Source of the DNA: CAYTTA01 sp964440655
GTDB lineage: Bacteria; Bacteroidota; Rhodothermia; Balneolales; Balneolaceae
Assembly (NCBI GenBank): GCA_964440655.1
Contig: CAYTTA010000020.1
Span: 1 to 35,389 of the forward strand
Length of the DNA stretch: 35,389 nucleotides
Direction: 5' to 3'
Both the position numbers and the translations under genes were made by a program. The first letter of the stretch is position 1. Every line of letters starts with the position of its first letter. Below the pieces are notes generated by a model. It was not told where the DNA came from. It saw nothing but the letters and a program-made list of their open reading frames with translations, and did no database searches. Shown piece by piece: positions 14,394-23,109 of this stretch.

Positions 14394-15932
14394 CTACCCG
14401 ATCAGCTCCTTCCACCCCGGGCGGAACTCTTTCTGCCTCATCATCCAGTCGTTGGCCTCCTGGAGATTGAAGCTCATTGTTTCGGGATCATACTGAAGCT
14501 TGTGATTGCTTTCACTGAACCGGATCGCCACGTTGCCCAGCAGCATTGTTTCGGTAAGACGTGCGGCATAGTCAAAACCGGAAGTGGTCGGGCGATCCTC
14601 CTTGATGGACCGGATCCACTCGGCATGAATGCCCGGTGAGCGCTCCAGGGTTCTGGGAGCGGGCCCGAATCGTCTACTGTCTCTCTCCGGGATGAAACGG
14701 GGATTGTCCCCGTAAACATCGGCCATCAGCGTCCCTTCCGTTCCGTAAAAGAGCATGCCGCCTCCGCTGGCACCCATCCCTTTTCCATCCTCCAGCTGAG
14801 GAGGACGGGGAGGAGTGATCCCTCCGTCATACCAGGAGAGTTCCACCGGCGGCCGGTTCCCCCGGGAGGGGAAACGGTAGTGGACAGCCGAACCCAGCGG
14901 GAAGGCTGCTGTATTGAAGGGGGTGCTGCTCGCCTGGATCTCATCGGGATAGCCGAGATCGAGGGCCCAGTAGGGCTGGTCCAAAATATGCGCCCCCATG
15001 TCTCCGAGCGCTCCGGAACCGAAATCCCACCAGCCTCTCCAGACGAACGGTGCGTAGGCAGGGTGATAGGGTCGGAACGGGGAAGGTCCGATCCAGAGAT
15101 CCCAGTTCATCGTTCCCGGTACGGCAGGGATCTCGGCGGGATGACGCAGATCGGCGCCTTGCGGCCAGAAGCCTCTCGGACGGTTGGTCCAGCAGTGCAC
15201 GGTCCTTACTTCACCGATCGCACCGGCACGGATCCACTCCATGATCTGGTATGTCCCTTCTCTTCCATGTCCCTGGTTGCCCATCTGGGTTTTTACTCCA
15301 GTCTGACGAGCCACTTCCGCCATTCTGCGGACTTCATAGATGGTCCGGGCCAGCGGTTTTTCCACAAACACATGTTTGCCTCTGAGCATCGCCTGGATGG
15401 CGATGGCAGCATGGGTATTGTCGGGTGTTGAAACGACAACGGCATCAATCTCCCGCTCCTTGTCGAGCATCTCACGGAAATCGATGTACCGTTTGGCGTT
15501 GGCCCAGGTTCCGAAGACCGGCGCGGCATAGGCCTCGTCCACATCGCATAGGGCATAGATGTTCTCTCCCAGCTCGTGAAAGATGCGTGTATTGTCCCGG
15601 CCCCTGCCTCCGATTCCGACCGAGGCGATGTTGAGACGGTCACTCGGGGCGACATATCCTTTCCCGCCAAGGACATGGCGTGGCAGGATCAGGATTCCGG
15701 CGGCTGCGGCCGCGGTTCGGCCGATGAATTTTCTTCTGGAGAGGGAGTTGCCGGTTCCGGCCGGATCGTCAGGAGGAGTGAAATCCACTGCGGGATTTTG
15801 AGGGTTGTCCCGCAAAATGTTTCTGGCCGGCCCATTGTTCTTTACGGATCCGGTGCGGATTGGAGCTTCGGTATGGAGGGTCGTTCCGGCACGTTTGGCG
15901 GAGCTCACCCCGGAATGGCTTTTCTTCGTCAT
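14394..15932 (-). CDS. Gfo/Idh/MocA family oxidoreductase, Tat-exported
   Basis: 512 residues from the ATG at 15932. A twin-arginine signal (SRRKFIGRTAAAAAGILILP) lies near residues 64-83, after an unusually long polar N-region, so a later start closer to the signal is possible. The Rossmann domain follows (RLNIASVGIGGRGRDN; STPDNTHAAIAIQAMLRGKH; VFVEKPLAR, with the EKP signature). The C-terminal domain has MNWDLWIGPSPFRPYHPAYA and GWWDFGSGALGDMGAHILDQ, typical of the exported GFO_IDH_MocA_C2 group in Bacteroidota and Planctomycetota. Such enzymes act on sugars with tightly bound NAD(P) in the periplasm. The substrate is unknown. Confidence 0.9.
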   Translation of the reverse strand: MTKKSHSGVSSAKRAGTTLHTEAPIRTGSVKNNGPARNILRDNPQNPAVDFTPPDDPAGTGNSLSRRKFIGRTAAAAAGILILPRHVLGGKGYVAPSDRLNIASVGIGGRGRDNTRIFHELGENIYALCDVDEAYAAPVFGTWANAKRYIDFREMLDKEREIDAVVVSTPDNTHAAIAIQAMLRGKHVFVEKPLARTIYEVRRMAEVARQTGVKTQMGNQGHGREGTYQIMEWIRAGAIGEVRTVHCWTNRPRGFWPQGADLRHPAEIPAVPGTMNWDLWIGPSPFRPYHPAYAPFVWRGWWDFGSGALGDMGAHILDQPYWALDLGYPDEIQASSTPFNTAAFPLGSAVHYRFPSRGNRPPVELSWYDGGITPPRPPQLEDGKGMGASGGGMLFYGTEGTLMADVYGDNPRFIPERDSRRFGPAPRTLERSPGIHAEWIRSIKEDRPTTSGFDYAARLTETMLLGNVAIRFSESNHKLQYDPETMSFNLQEANDWMMRQKEFRPGWKELIG

Positions 15933-16000
15933 GGCTCTGCAGGTTAGAGTTGCGGGATGCCAACAGACGCTTCCGTCGGGACAAGCTAAGAGTTTGCCGG

Positions 16001-16035
16001 AGAAAAACAAGTGGGGCAGCGGCATGCCGCTGCCC
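16001..16035 (-). terminator. Intrinsic terminator of the yidC operon
   Basis: A perfect 22-bp palindrome at 16014-16035 (arm GGGCAGCGGCA) is followed on the minus strand by CACTTGTTTTTC. It lies just downstream of the yidC stop (16059), in the right direction for the rpmH-rnpA-yidC transcript. Confidence 0.85.
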
Positions 16036-16058
16036 TCAACCCTTTGATTTCCCCGCTC

Positions 16059-17924
16059 TTATTTCTTTCGCTTCTTCGATTTGCGACCGCGCGTGCGCCG
16101 CTCCTCATCATCCCCCATGACCTCCTTCCGGATCTTCTCCGAGTCGGTCTTCTTATTGATCATGTACTGCTGACCGATGGAGAGGAGGTTGTAGATGAGA
16201 TAGTAGAGACTCAGGCCGGATGCGAAATTGTTGAAGACAAACAGGAGCATGACCGGCATCATGTACATGAGCGGTTTCATGTTGGGAGCCCCTGCCGGCG
16301 CGGTTCCCGTGCTCATGCCGCCGGAGATTCTCATCTGAAGGATCATGGAGGCGGTCATCAACAGAACAAAACCGGCCACCTGGCTCCCCAGAAACGGAAT
16401 GGAAAAGGGAAGCGAGATGATATAGTCGGGAGCGGAAAGGTCCGTTGCCCAGAGAAAATCCTTCTGCCGGATCAGGATGGAGTTCTGGAAGTATCGCCAG
16501 AGTGTAATGAGAATCGGAAACTGAAGCAGCATGGGCAGACATCCGCCGAGCGGATTGACTTTCGCCTTGCGGTAGAGTTTGATGGTCTCTTCCTGCTGCT
16601 TTTTCGGATTGTCCTTGTACTTCTCCTGAATCTCCTGCATGAGCGGCTGGAGCTCCCGCATCGCCGCCATGCTCTGGAAGCTTCTCTTGGTAAGCGGGTT
16701 GAGGGCCAGCTTGACGAGAAAAGCGAACAGGATGATGAGAATCCCGTAGTTGGAGATCAGACTGCTCGCGAACTTGAAATAGGGAATGATCACCCAGCGG
16801 ACCAGAGGGTCGGCGAACCAGCGCATCCAGGAGTAGCTGATCTCCACCATATCGTAGGCCCGGCGGTTGAATTGGGCAAGCTCGGCGTAATCGAGCGGAC
16901 CGATGTAGACCTGCCAGGAGAGTTTCCCGTCGGCAGGAATGGGGGACTGGATTGCCGTCTGGTAATGATGGTTGGTTGTCTCCTCATCGGCGGGACCGTC
17001 CAGTTCGCCGGTCAGGATCGCCGCGCTGGTGGGGTGTGCCGCTTCAATAACCTGGGTGAAAAATTTGGTCTTGCTGGCAACCCAGTCGATGTTGCCGTTG
17101 ATGGTAGTCTCGTTGCGTCCCGGTGCATCCTGCTTGAACTTTTCCAGAACCCCGCCCGCATAGACATGGGCAGAGGTGTACTGGCCATCCTGCCTGTGGT
17201 CCCGTTCGGTGAACGGGAGCCGAGGTTTCCACCCGAAATCGACGCTGTTCCCGACAATCAGATCCCCGAGCCCCCGGATATCGATCTCCAGGTCGATGGC
17301 ATAGCGGTCCGCATGGAAGGTCCAGGTATAGATGATGGATCCGCCGTTTTCAAGGTTCAGTGCATATTGCAGAGTAGCGGATTCATCCTCCTCATCCAGG
17401 GTGATGGTCTCCTGGGTGGTCCGCTTTTCAAAGAGGAGGCGGTCGGTCTCGATATTGTATCCTTCGCTGGAAAGGAACCCGAGCACATAGGCCGATCTCA
17501 GGGAGTCGGTGATCAGCTGCACAGGTTTCTGATCCCAGGTTACATGCTCGGTCAGTTCGAAGCTGGCCGGGCCGGCCCCGAGGTTGGTGAAAAGGGCGCG
17601 ATATTTCGGAGTGGTTACGACCGTTTCGATGGTGTCGGCAACCGATGCGGTGCTGAAGATTCCCAGTGCAGAGGCGGTCTCACCGTCCTGCGCCGTACCG
17701 CTGGCGGTAACCGTTGCTCCTCCGGTGGAAGCGTCGGCCGGGCCCATGGCGGTATCTGGCAGGTTCTGTTCCGCAAGCTGCTGTTCCACCTGCGCCAGAC
17801 TGTCCAGACGGGCGAGTTCCTCACGCTGCCGGCGGATCTGTTCCTCGCTGGGCATGGTGTACCAGAAGTAGGCCACCATGATGATAAAGATCAGTATAAG
17901 GCCTGTAACTGTATTTCTGTCCAA
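16059..17924 (-). CDS. yidC: Membrane protein insertase YidC
   Basis: 621 residues. It starts MDRNTVTGLILIFIIMVAYF as the first membrane helix, followed by a large periplasmic beta-sandwich domain (about 30-345). The five-helix insertase core is at about 360-590 (FASSLISNYGILIILFAFLV; LNPLTKRSFQSMAAMRELQP; LGGCLPMLLQFPILITLWRY). It ends in a Lys/Arg-rich tail (RRTRGRKSKKRKK) that may contact ribosomes. It inserts and folds inner-membrane proteins with or without SecYEG. It lies 21 bp downstream of rnpA, with no yidD between them. An intrinsic terminator follows. Confidence 0.95.
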   Translation of the reverse strand: MDRNTVTGLILIFIIMVAYFWYTMPSEEQIRRQREELARLDSLAQVEQQLAEQNLPDTAMGPADASTGGATVTASGTAQDGETASALGIFSTASVADTIETVVTTPKYRALFTNLGAGPASFELTEHVTWDQKPVQLITDSLRSAYVLGFLSSEGYNIETDRLLFEKRTTQETITLDEEDESATLQYALNLENGGSIIYTWTFHADRYAIDLEIDIRGLGDLIVGNSVDFGWKPRLPFTERDHRQDGQYTSAHVYAGGVLEKFKQDAPGRNETTINGNIDWVASKTKFFTQVIEAAHPTSAAILTGELDGPADEETTNHHYQTAIQSPIPADGKLSWQVYIGPLDYAELAQFNRRAYDMVEISYSWMRWFADPLVRWVIIPYFKFASSLISNYGILIILFAFLVKLALNPLTKRSFQSMAAMRELQPLMQEIQEKYKDNPKKQQEETIKLYRKAKVNPLGGCLPMLLQFPILITLWRYFQNSILIRQKDFLWATDLSAPDYIISLPFSIPFLGSQVAGFVLLMTASMILQMRISGGMSTGTAPAGAPNMKPLMYMMPVMLLFVFNNFASGLSLYYLIYNLLSIGQQYMINKKTDSEKIRKEVMGDDEERRTRGRKSKKRKK

Positions 17925-17945
17925 ATCTCTACCCTGCCAATGGAT

Positions 17946-18449
17946 TTATGAATCGGCGTTTTTTTCGCCGGAGTGGGCGGCATCCGCCGCGCCGGTTATG
18001 CTGGTGGTGATGTTTTTGTGTCGGTTATCGATCCGTTCTCTCTTTTTCAGGAGCAGGTGACGCACTTTCTCGAGCAGCGGTATCATCTCTTTTTGGGTCT
18101 CATCGTAGGTCAGGTCGGCTGTGCGTGCCAGAAAAACTCCGTGGAGTCCAAAAAGAGGTGGATCAAAAAGATCACGCAGAAGATGTTGATTGGTGCGGTA
18201 AGCCTCCCGCAGCAACCTCTTGACCCGATTCCGCGTTACGGCTTTTCCCAATTTCTTCGGGGCGATGAAGCCGATAAGGAACCCCTCCGTGGGGTCATCG
18301 TAAAGACGGTAACGAAAGTGGATGGAGGGGGACCTGATGACCGACGACTTTTCAAATAACCTGCGGAAATTGCGCCTGCCCTTCAGGATTGCGGATCGGG
18401 GCAGTGAATGACCTGTGGTGACGGAGTGGCTATTTGGGCCCCTTTTCAT
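17946..18449 (-). CDS. rnpA: Ribonuclease P protein component
   Basis: A 167-residue protein (start ATG at 18449; ATG at 18452 is the alternative). The conserved RNR motif is present as LGKAVTRNRVKRLLREAYR, preceded by GFLIGFIAPKKLG. It binds RNase P RNA and helps cleave tRNA precursors. It is longer than the usual 110-130 residues because of an N-terminal stretch before LPRSAILKGRRNF and a C-terminal tail after VRHLLLKKRERI. Either start lies inside rpmH, so the genes overlap by about 20-23 bp and are likely translationally coupled. A start further downstream with a non-ATG codon is possible. Confidence 0.9.
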   Translation of the reverse strand: MKRGPNSHSVTTGHSLPRSAILKGRRNFRRLFEKSSVIRSPSIHFRYRLYDDPTEGFLIGFIAPKKLGKAVTRNRVKRLLREAYRTNQHLLRDLFDPPLFGLHGVFLARTADLTYDETQKEMIPLLEKVRHLLLKKRERIDNRHKNITTSITGAADAAHSGEKNADS

Positions 18450-18585
18450 CACTTACAGTCAGCTTGTGGCGTCCTTTGGCTCTTCTTCTCCGAAGGACAT
18501 CAAGCCCGCTTTTGGAGGCTGAACGGGCACGGTACCCATGTTTGTTGGTTCTTTTGCGCCTGCTGGGCTGATAGGTGCGTTTCAT
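18430..18585 (-). CDS. rpmH: Ribosomal protein L34
   Basis: A 51-residue protein beginning MKRTYQPSRRKRTNKHGYRA and continuing RSASKSGLDVLRRRRAKGRH, the almost invariant L34 core. The tail KLTVSDEKGPK is a little longer than in E. coli. It is a component of the 50S subunit. ATG at 18585, TAG at 18432-18430. Its 3' end overlaps rnpA in another frame. It is the first gene of the leftward rpmH-rnpA-yidC group. Confidence 0.95.
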   Translation of the reverse strand: MKRTYQPSRRKRTNKHGYRARSASKSGLDVLRRRRAKGRHKLTVSDEKGPK

Positions 18586-18824
18586 AACGGTCTTCGATTA
18601 AAATATCCTCTAAAATCCTCGTCTTTTTAAAACAGACCCCTAACTTAACAAGTTTTTATGTAAATACGAACGCGGAAAATGCCCGCCGCCTACTGGTTCA
18701 TGGATTGGGCTTCAGGTAAAATATTTCCCCCACTGCACAGTTTATCAGACAGTTTGCAAAGTTGAACGACCGGGGCTGAAATCGTACCTTGAACAGGATG
18801 TAAGCCATTTTAACAGCCAGTTTT
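18586..18824. promoter_or_regulatory. Divergent promoter region between rpmH and secA
   Basis: 239 bp, AT-rich near rpmH (TTTTAAAACA, AAAATATCC). It must hold promoters for the leftward rpmH operon and the rightward secA. A half-site TAAATACGAA near 18661-18670 resembles one arm of the dyads at the S24 repressor gene. I found no cluster of DnaA boxes, so no origin is claimed. Confidence 0.45.
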
Positions 18825-21800
18825 ATGCTAGAAAAAATTTCCTCTCTTCTTACCGCTGTATTCGGGACAAAAACTGAACGGGACACCAGGGATCTTCTTC
18901 CCATTGTCGAACAGATCAAGAGCCATGAAGAGGAGCTCCGTTCACTGAGCGATGATGAGCTCAGGGGACGGACCGACGCATTTCGCGAAAAGATCCGGCA
19001 GGAAGTTGCCGATCTCGAGGAGCAGATGGATGAGATCCGGAGCAAGATGGAGAGCAACGACGAGTCGATCACGCTTGAGGAGCGACGCGATCTTGCGGAG
19101 TCTCTCGACAGGCTGGAAAAAGAGTGGCTCGAGAAGGTTGAAAAAGTTCTTGATGAGATTCTCCCTGAGGCTTACGCTGTCCTGAAGGATACCAGCCGAC
19201 GCTTTGTAGGCAGAAAGTGGAAAGTGGCCGGCCAGGAGATCGAGTGGAACATGATCCCCTACGATGTGCAGCTGATGGGTGCCATCGCCATGCATCAGGG
19301 GAAAATTGCCGAAATGAAAACGGGTGAAGGGAAGACGCTCTCAGCCATCTTCCCCGCCTATCTGAATGCGCTGGCGGGCCGGGGAGTTCATGTGGTGACG
19401 GTGAACTCCTACCTGGCGCAGCGTGACGCCGAGTGGAACCGTCCGATCTTCGAGTTCCATGGACTGAAGGTGGATTGCATTGACAACTATCCTCCCAACT
19501 CCGAAGCGCGCCGCGCGGCCTACCGGGCCGACATCACCTATGGGACCAACAACGAGTTCGGTTTCGACTACCTGCGGGACAACATGGTGATCAGCGATGA
19601 ACAGCTGGTCCAGAGGAAGCACCACTATGCAATCATCGACGAGGTCGACTCCATTCTGATTGACGAGGCGAGAACGCCTCTCATCATATCGGGACCGGTT
19701 CCCCACGGATCGGACTCCCAGAAGTACGTCGAGATGAAACCGCGGGTCGAATCTCTGGTCAACGCGCAGAAGCGTCTGGTTGCCGAACTGGTGGCCGAGG
19801 CGGAGAAGCTTCTGGAGGAGGGCAATGAAGAGGAAGCGGGACTGGCCCTGTTCCGCGCCGAACGGGGGTTCCCCAAGAACCGCCGGTTTCGAAAGCTCAT
19901 GCAGGAGCCGAAAATCCAGAAGCTGGTGCGGCGGACAGAGAGTCTCTATCTGGCCGACAACGCGCGGAATATGCCTTTTGTGGATGAGTATCTCTACTAT
20001 GCGGTCGATCTGAAGCTGAAGTCGATCGAGATGACCGAGAAGGGGCGGGAATTCCTTACCGACAAGAAAGAGGATCCGGATGCCTTTGTGATTCCCGACA
20101 TGGGGGTCGCCACCTCGGAAATCGAGGAGGAGATTGCCGCGCTGGAGAAAGAGAAGCTGGAGGAGGTCCGCGCCAACGAGGAGTTCAGTGATGATTACAA
20201 GGAGAAGCAGATCACCCGGATCCGTCAGGAACTGGCGGCCGAGCGGGAGAAGCGGCTGGGTGAAGTGAACCGTCTGTTTGCAGAGAGAAGCGACCGGATC
20301 CATACGATCAACCAGTTGCTGAAGGCCTACACCCTTTTCGAGCGGGAGGAGGAGTATATCGTCCAGGACGGCAAGGTGCAGATTGTGGATGAGCATACCG
20401 GGCGGGTTCTCCCGGGACGGCGCTATTCGGACGGACTTCATCAGGCGATCGAGGCCAAGGAGCAGGTCAAGGTGGAGGCGGCCACCCAGACCTATGCCAC
20501 CATCACCCTTCAGAACTATTTCCGCATGTATCACAAGCTGGCGGGAATGACCGGTACGGCCGCCACCGAAGAGGGTGAATTCAACGAGATCTACAATCTC
20601 GATGTGGTGATCATCCCCACCAACGTGCCGGTAATCCGGGATGACAGGGATGACCTGATCTTCCGCACCAAGCGGGAGAAGTACAATGCCGTGATCGACA
20701 GGATCCGGGAGTACCATGACAGGGGGCAGCCGGTGCTTGTGGGAACGACCAGTGTGGATGTTTCAGAGACGCTGAGCAGGATGCTGAAGCGGGCCAATAT
20801 TCCCCACAATGTCCTCAACGCCAAGCATCACGCCCGGGAGAGCGAGATTGTCCAGATGGCCGGCCGGCCGGGGGCGGTGACCGTCGCCACCAACATGGCA
20901 GGACGGGGAACGGACATCAAGCTCACCGAGGAGGTACGCGAGAAGGGAGGTCTTGCGATTATCGGAACCGAGCGGCATGAGTCCCGGAGGATAGACCTTC
21001 AGCTCCGCGGACGGGCAGGGCGTCAGGGGGACCCGGGGGAATCCCAGTTCTTCGTCTCTCTGGAAGATGATTTGATGGCGCTCTTCGGCGGGTCGGACCG
21101 GATCGCGAACATCATGGACCGTCTCAATTTCCGAGAAGGAGAGGTGATTCAGCACCCCTGGGTTTCCAAATCTCTGGAACGGGCTCAGAAGAAGGTTGAG
21201 CAGAACAACTTCAGCATCCGGAAACGGCAGCTCGAGTATGACGATGTTCTCAATAACCAGCGGAATGTGATCTACTCCCGCCGGAAGAACGCCTTGCTGG
21301 GGGATCAGCTGCAGAATGACATATTCGACATGCTCGAGGACCTGGTCGAGGGGATTGTCGATACCCATTACCCGGAAGGAAATTATCAGGCCATTCGTGA
21401 CGAGGTGCTCCGCCATCTCGCTGTTGATGTCGAACTGGACGAGACGGAGTGGGCCCGGATGGGCGATGACGGGCTGATCGATCACATCATCAGCCGGGCC
21501 TATGAAGTCTACCGCGCCAAGGAGAAGCTCATCTCTGAACCTTTCTATAACATCGTCAAGCAGATTTCGGAAGGTGACAGTGAACGGAGACCCGGACGGA
21601 TCCAGGTGATCTTCACCGACGGTCTGCGACGGATTCGGGTGATTGTGAATGTGGAGAAGGCTCTCGCCAATGAAGGTCGTGAAGTTGTACGTGCCCTGGA
21701 GCGGACCGCCATCCTCTCGACGATCGATGACAAGTGGATGGAGCACCTCAGGGAGCTTGATGCCGTGAAAGAGGGGATCGGGCTGCGCTCTTTCGGACAG

Positions 21801-22244
21801 AAGGATCCGCTGCTGGAGTACAAGAAGGAGGCGTTCGAGATGTTCCGTGAACTTCTCGAGGAGATCAGTCAGGAGACCATCTCCATGATCTGGAAGGCGA
21901 TTCCTGAAATGCAGGCGGGTGCGGCAAGCGTGCAGCAGGCTCGCCAGCAGAAAGCTCTGGTGGATATGGAGAAAGCGAAGGCATCACACGCCGACGCCAC
22001 CAACATGGGCTTCCGCGGCGGGCGGCCGGCAAACGGCAGTCCGGAGGATGGCGGAACGGGCGATGGAAGGGCGGCAGCCCGGGCACCGGGCGAGAAACGA
22101 CAGCCTGTTGTGGTACAGGAGGAGCCGGGACGGAACGATATTGTGAAGGTTCAGAATATGGGCACCGGGGAGGTTCGCGAGATCAAGTGGAAGCACGCCA
22201 AACGTCTGGTCGACGAAGAGGGGTGGATTCTGGTCGAGCGATGA
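18825..22244 (+). CDS. secA: Preprotein translocase ATPase SecA
   Basis: 1139 residues, the motor that pushes unfolded preproteins through SecYEG. Walker A is in AEMKTGEGKTLSAIFPAYLN, the DEAD-type box is DEVDSILIDEARTPLIISGP, the second helicase domain has GTTSVDVSETLSRML and VATNMAGRGTDIKL, and motif VI is QLRGRAGRQGDPGESQFFVS. Compared with E. coli (about 900 residues) it has a long charged insertion in the N-terminal helicase region and around the preprotein-binding domain (about 305-475), as is usual in this group. The C-terminus ends KRLVDEEGWILVER and has no CxC...CH zinc motif, so SecB or lipid contact by that module is absent. It is divergent from rpmH. Confidence 0.97.
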   Translation: MLEKISSLLTAVFGTKTERDTRDLLPIVEQIKSHEEELRSLSDDELRGRTDAFREKIRQEVADLEEQMDEIRSKMESNDESITLEERRDLAESLDRLEKEWLEKVEKVLDEILPEAYAVLKDTSRRFVGRKWKVAGQEIEWNMIPYDVQLMGAIAMHQGKIAEMKTGEGKTLSAIFPAYLNALAGRGVHVVTVNSYLAQRDAEWNRPIFEFHGLKVDCIDNYPPNSEARRAAYRADITYGTNNEFGFDYLRDNMVISDEQLVQRKHHYAIIDEVDSILIDEARTPLIISGPVPHGSDSQKYVEMKPRVESLVNAQKRLVAELVAEAEKLLEEGNEEEAGLALFRAERGFPKNRRFRKLMQEPKIQKLVRRTESLYLADNARNMPFVDEYLYYAVDLKLKSIEMTEKGREFLTDKKEDPDAFVIPDMGVATSEIEEEIAALEKEKLEEVRANEEFSDDYKEKQITRIRQELAAEREKRLGEVNRLFAERSDRIHTINQLLKAYTLFEREEEYIVQDGKVQIVDEHTGRVLPGRRYSDGLHQAIEAKEQVKVEAATQTYATITLQNYFRMYHKLAGMTGTAATEEGEFNEIYNLDVVIIPTNVPVIRDDRDDLIFRTKREKYNAVIDRIREYHDRGQPVLVGTTSVDVSETLSRMLKRANIPHNVLNAKHHARESEIVQMAGRPGAVTVATNMAGRGTDIKLTEEVREKGGLAIIGTERHESRRIDLQLRGRAGRQGDPGESQFFVSLEDDLMALFGGSDRIANIMDRLNFREGEVIQHPWVSKSLERAQKKVEQNNFSIRKRQLEYDDVLNNQRNVIYSRRKNALLGDQLQNDIFDMLEDLVEGIVDTHYPEGNYQAIRDEVLRHLAVDVELDETEWARMGDDGLIDHIISRAYEVYRAKEKLISEPFYNIVKQISEGDSERRPGRIQVIFTDGLRRIRVIVNVEKALANEGREVVRALERTAILSTIDDKWMEHLRELDAVKEGIGLRSFGQKDPLLEYKKEAFEMFRELLEEISQETISMIWKAIPEMQAGAASVQQARQQKALVDMEKAKASHADATNMGFRGGRPANGSPEDGGTGDGRAAARAPGEKRQPVVVQEEPGRNDIVKVQNMGTGEVREIKWKHAKRLVDEEGWILVER

Positions 22245-22358
22245 TCTTCCGGTGGATGGCGGCGTTATACGCTGGTTGACGAGGGGCGGCAGGATCAAGG
22301 TGGACTTCCTTGACAGGTTTCTGGCTGGCCTTCATGGCAGAGGATCCGGATGCGCCCC

Positions 22359-23093
22359 TTAAAGTGCCCTGCCGTACCAGATCACCCGGCCGATGATCTC
22401 CATCTCCTCCGAATCGGAGGGGAATTCGATCGGTTCGTAGCGTTCGTTGTCACTGATGAGGATCAGCCGGTTCTGAGACCCTTCGTGGATCCGTTTGCAG
22501 AGCAGACTCTCCCGGATCCGGATCAGATAAATTCTCCCCGCATAGGGGTGGCGGTCGTTCTTCTTCACGAGTATGAAGTCCCGGTCCTGGATGGTCGGAG
22601 CCATCCCGTCTCCAACCGAACGTGTAAGAAATAGTTTGTCGGGGTCGGCTCCCATCTCCCGGTAGATGAAACCTGCCGGAAACCCGATCCAGACCGTCTC
22701 CTCCTCACTCTCTTCTTTCTCCGGGGCAGGCTTTGATTTATCAACCGCCGGAACACCTTCTGCCGCTACGCTATCTTCACCTTCTCCGGCTCTCTCCGAT
22801 TTTGTGTAGGTGACCATCGGATCGGTCACTGCCTCCATCCCTCCCTGGAGAGGAGCAGACGCCAGCTCCCGGCGCCATACAGGTCCGGATCCGTAGAAGA
22901 GCCAGTTCAGATTGATCTCTTCGGCTGCCAGGAGAACGGGATCGTATTTCATCGAATCGGTTTTTCTCCAGGTGGCAACGGTCGACGCGCTTACGGAGAG
23001 AAACCGGGCCAAATCGGCATCGGATACAATACCGTAGGCGGATCGGACGCGGTCCAGTATTGTATTCGGATTTCCGAATTTGGGGTTTGACAT
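22359..23093 (-). CDS. CI/S24-type repressor, predicted cleavage-dead
   Basis: 244 residues. Residues 11-70 are the phage-CI-type helix-turn-helix (DADLARFLSVSASTVATWRK) and residues 135-240 an S24/LexA-like fold. In active S24 proteins a Ser stands directly before Met in G-x-S-M. Here residues 161-164 read GDGM, so residue 163 is Gly. The Lys of the dyad is kept (K200 in LLCKRI). Self-cleavage should therefore not occur by the usual mechanism, and control would need another signal. An acidic Glu/Ala/Pro linker joins the domains (about 98-133). Two 16-bp dyads at the 5' end suggest autorepression. There are no phage genes nearby, so it looks like a chromosomal regulator. Confidence 0.85.
   Translation of the reverse strand: MSNPKFGNPNTILDRVRSAYGIVSDADLARFLSVSASTVATWRKTDSMKYDPVLLAAEEINLNWLFYGSGPVWRRELASAPLQGGMEAVTDPMVTYTKSERAGEGEDSVAAEGVPAVDKSKPAPEKEESEEETVWIGFPAGFIYREMGADPDKLFLTRSVGDGMAPTIQDRDFILVKKNDRHPYAGRIYLIRIRESLLCKRIHEGSQNRLILISDNERYEPIEFPSDSEEMEIIGRVIWYGRAL
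23064..23079. promoter_or_regulatory. Operator-like dyad 1 inside the repressor gene start
   Basis: ATTCGGA-TT-TCCGAAT, a perfect 7+2+7 dyad within about codons 5-10 of the S24 repressor gene. It has the same architecture as the dyad at 23094-23109, with a centre-to-centre distance of 30 bp, about three helical turns. Confidence 0.6.
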
Positions 23094-23109
23094 ATTCGTA
23101 AATACGAAT
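23094..23109. promoter_or_regulatory. Operator-like dyad 2 immediately upstream of the repressor ATG
   Basis: ATTCGTA-AA-TACGAAT, a perfect 7+2+7 dyad starting one base upstream of the ATG (23093). Paired with the dyad at 23064-23079 on the same helix face, it is a good candidate for cooperative binding by the repressor itself. Confidence 0.65.

Noticed and set aside
16011..17951. 646-residue open frame on the plus strand
   Set aside because: It is antisense to yidC over its whole length, has no recognisable domain, and arises from GC-rich codon use with few stops.
18586..18824. Possible oriC beside rpmH
   Set aside because: AT-rich, but no DnaA gene and no cluster of TTATNCACA boxes; the region is explained by divergent promoters.
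19341..20717. 458-residue open frame on the minus strand
   Set aside because: Antisense to secA; composition (Val/Leu/His/Asp-rich) is typical of a shadow frame.
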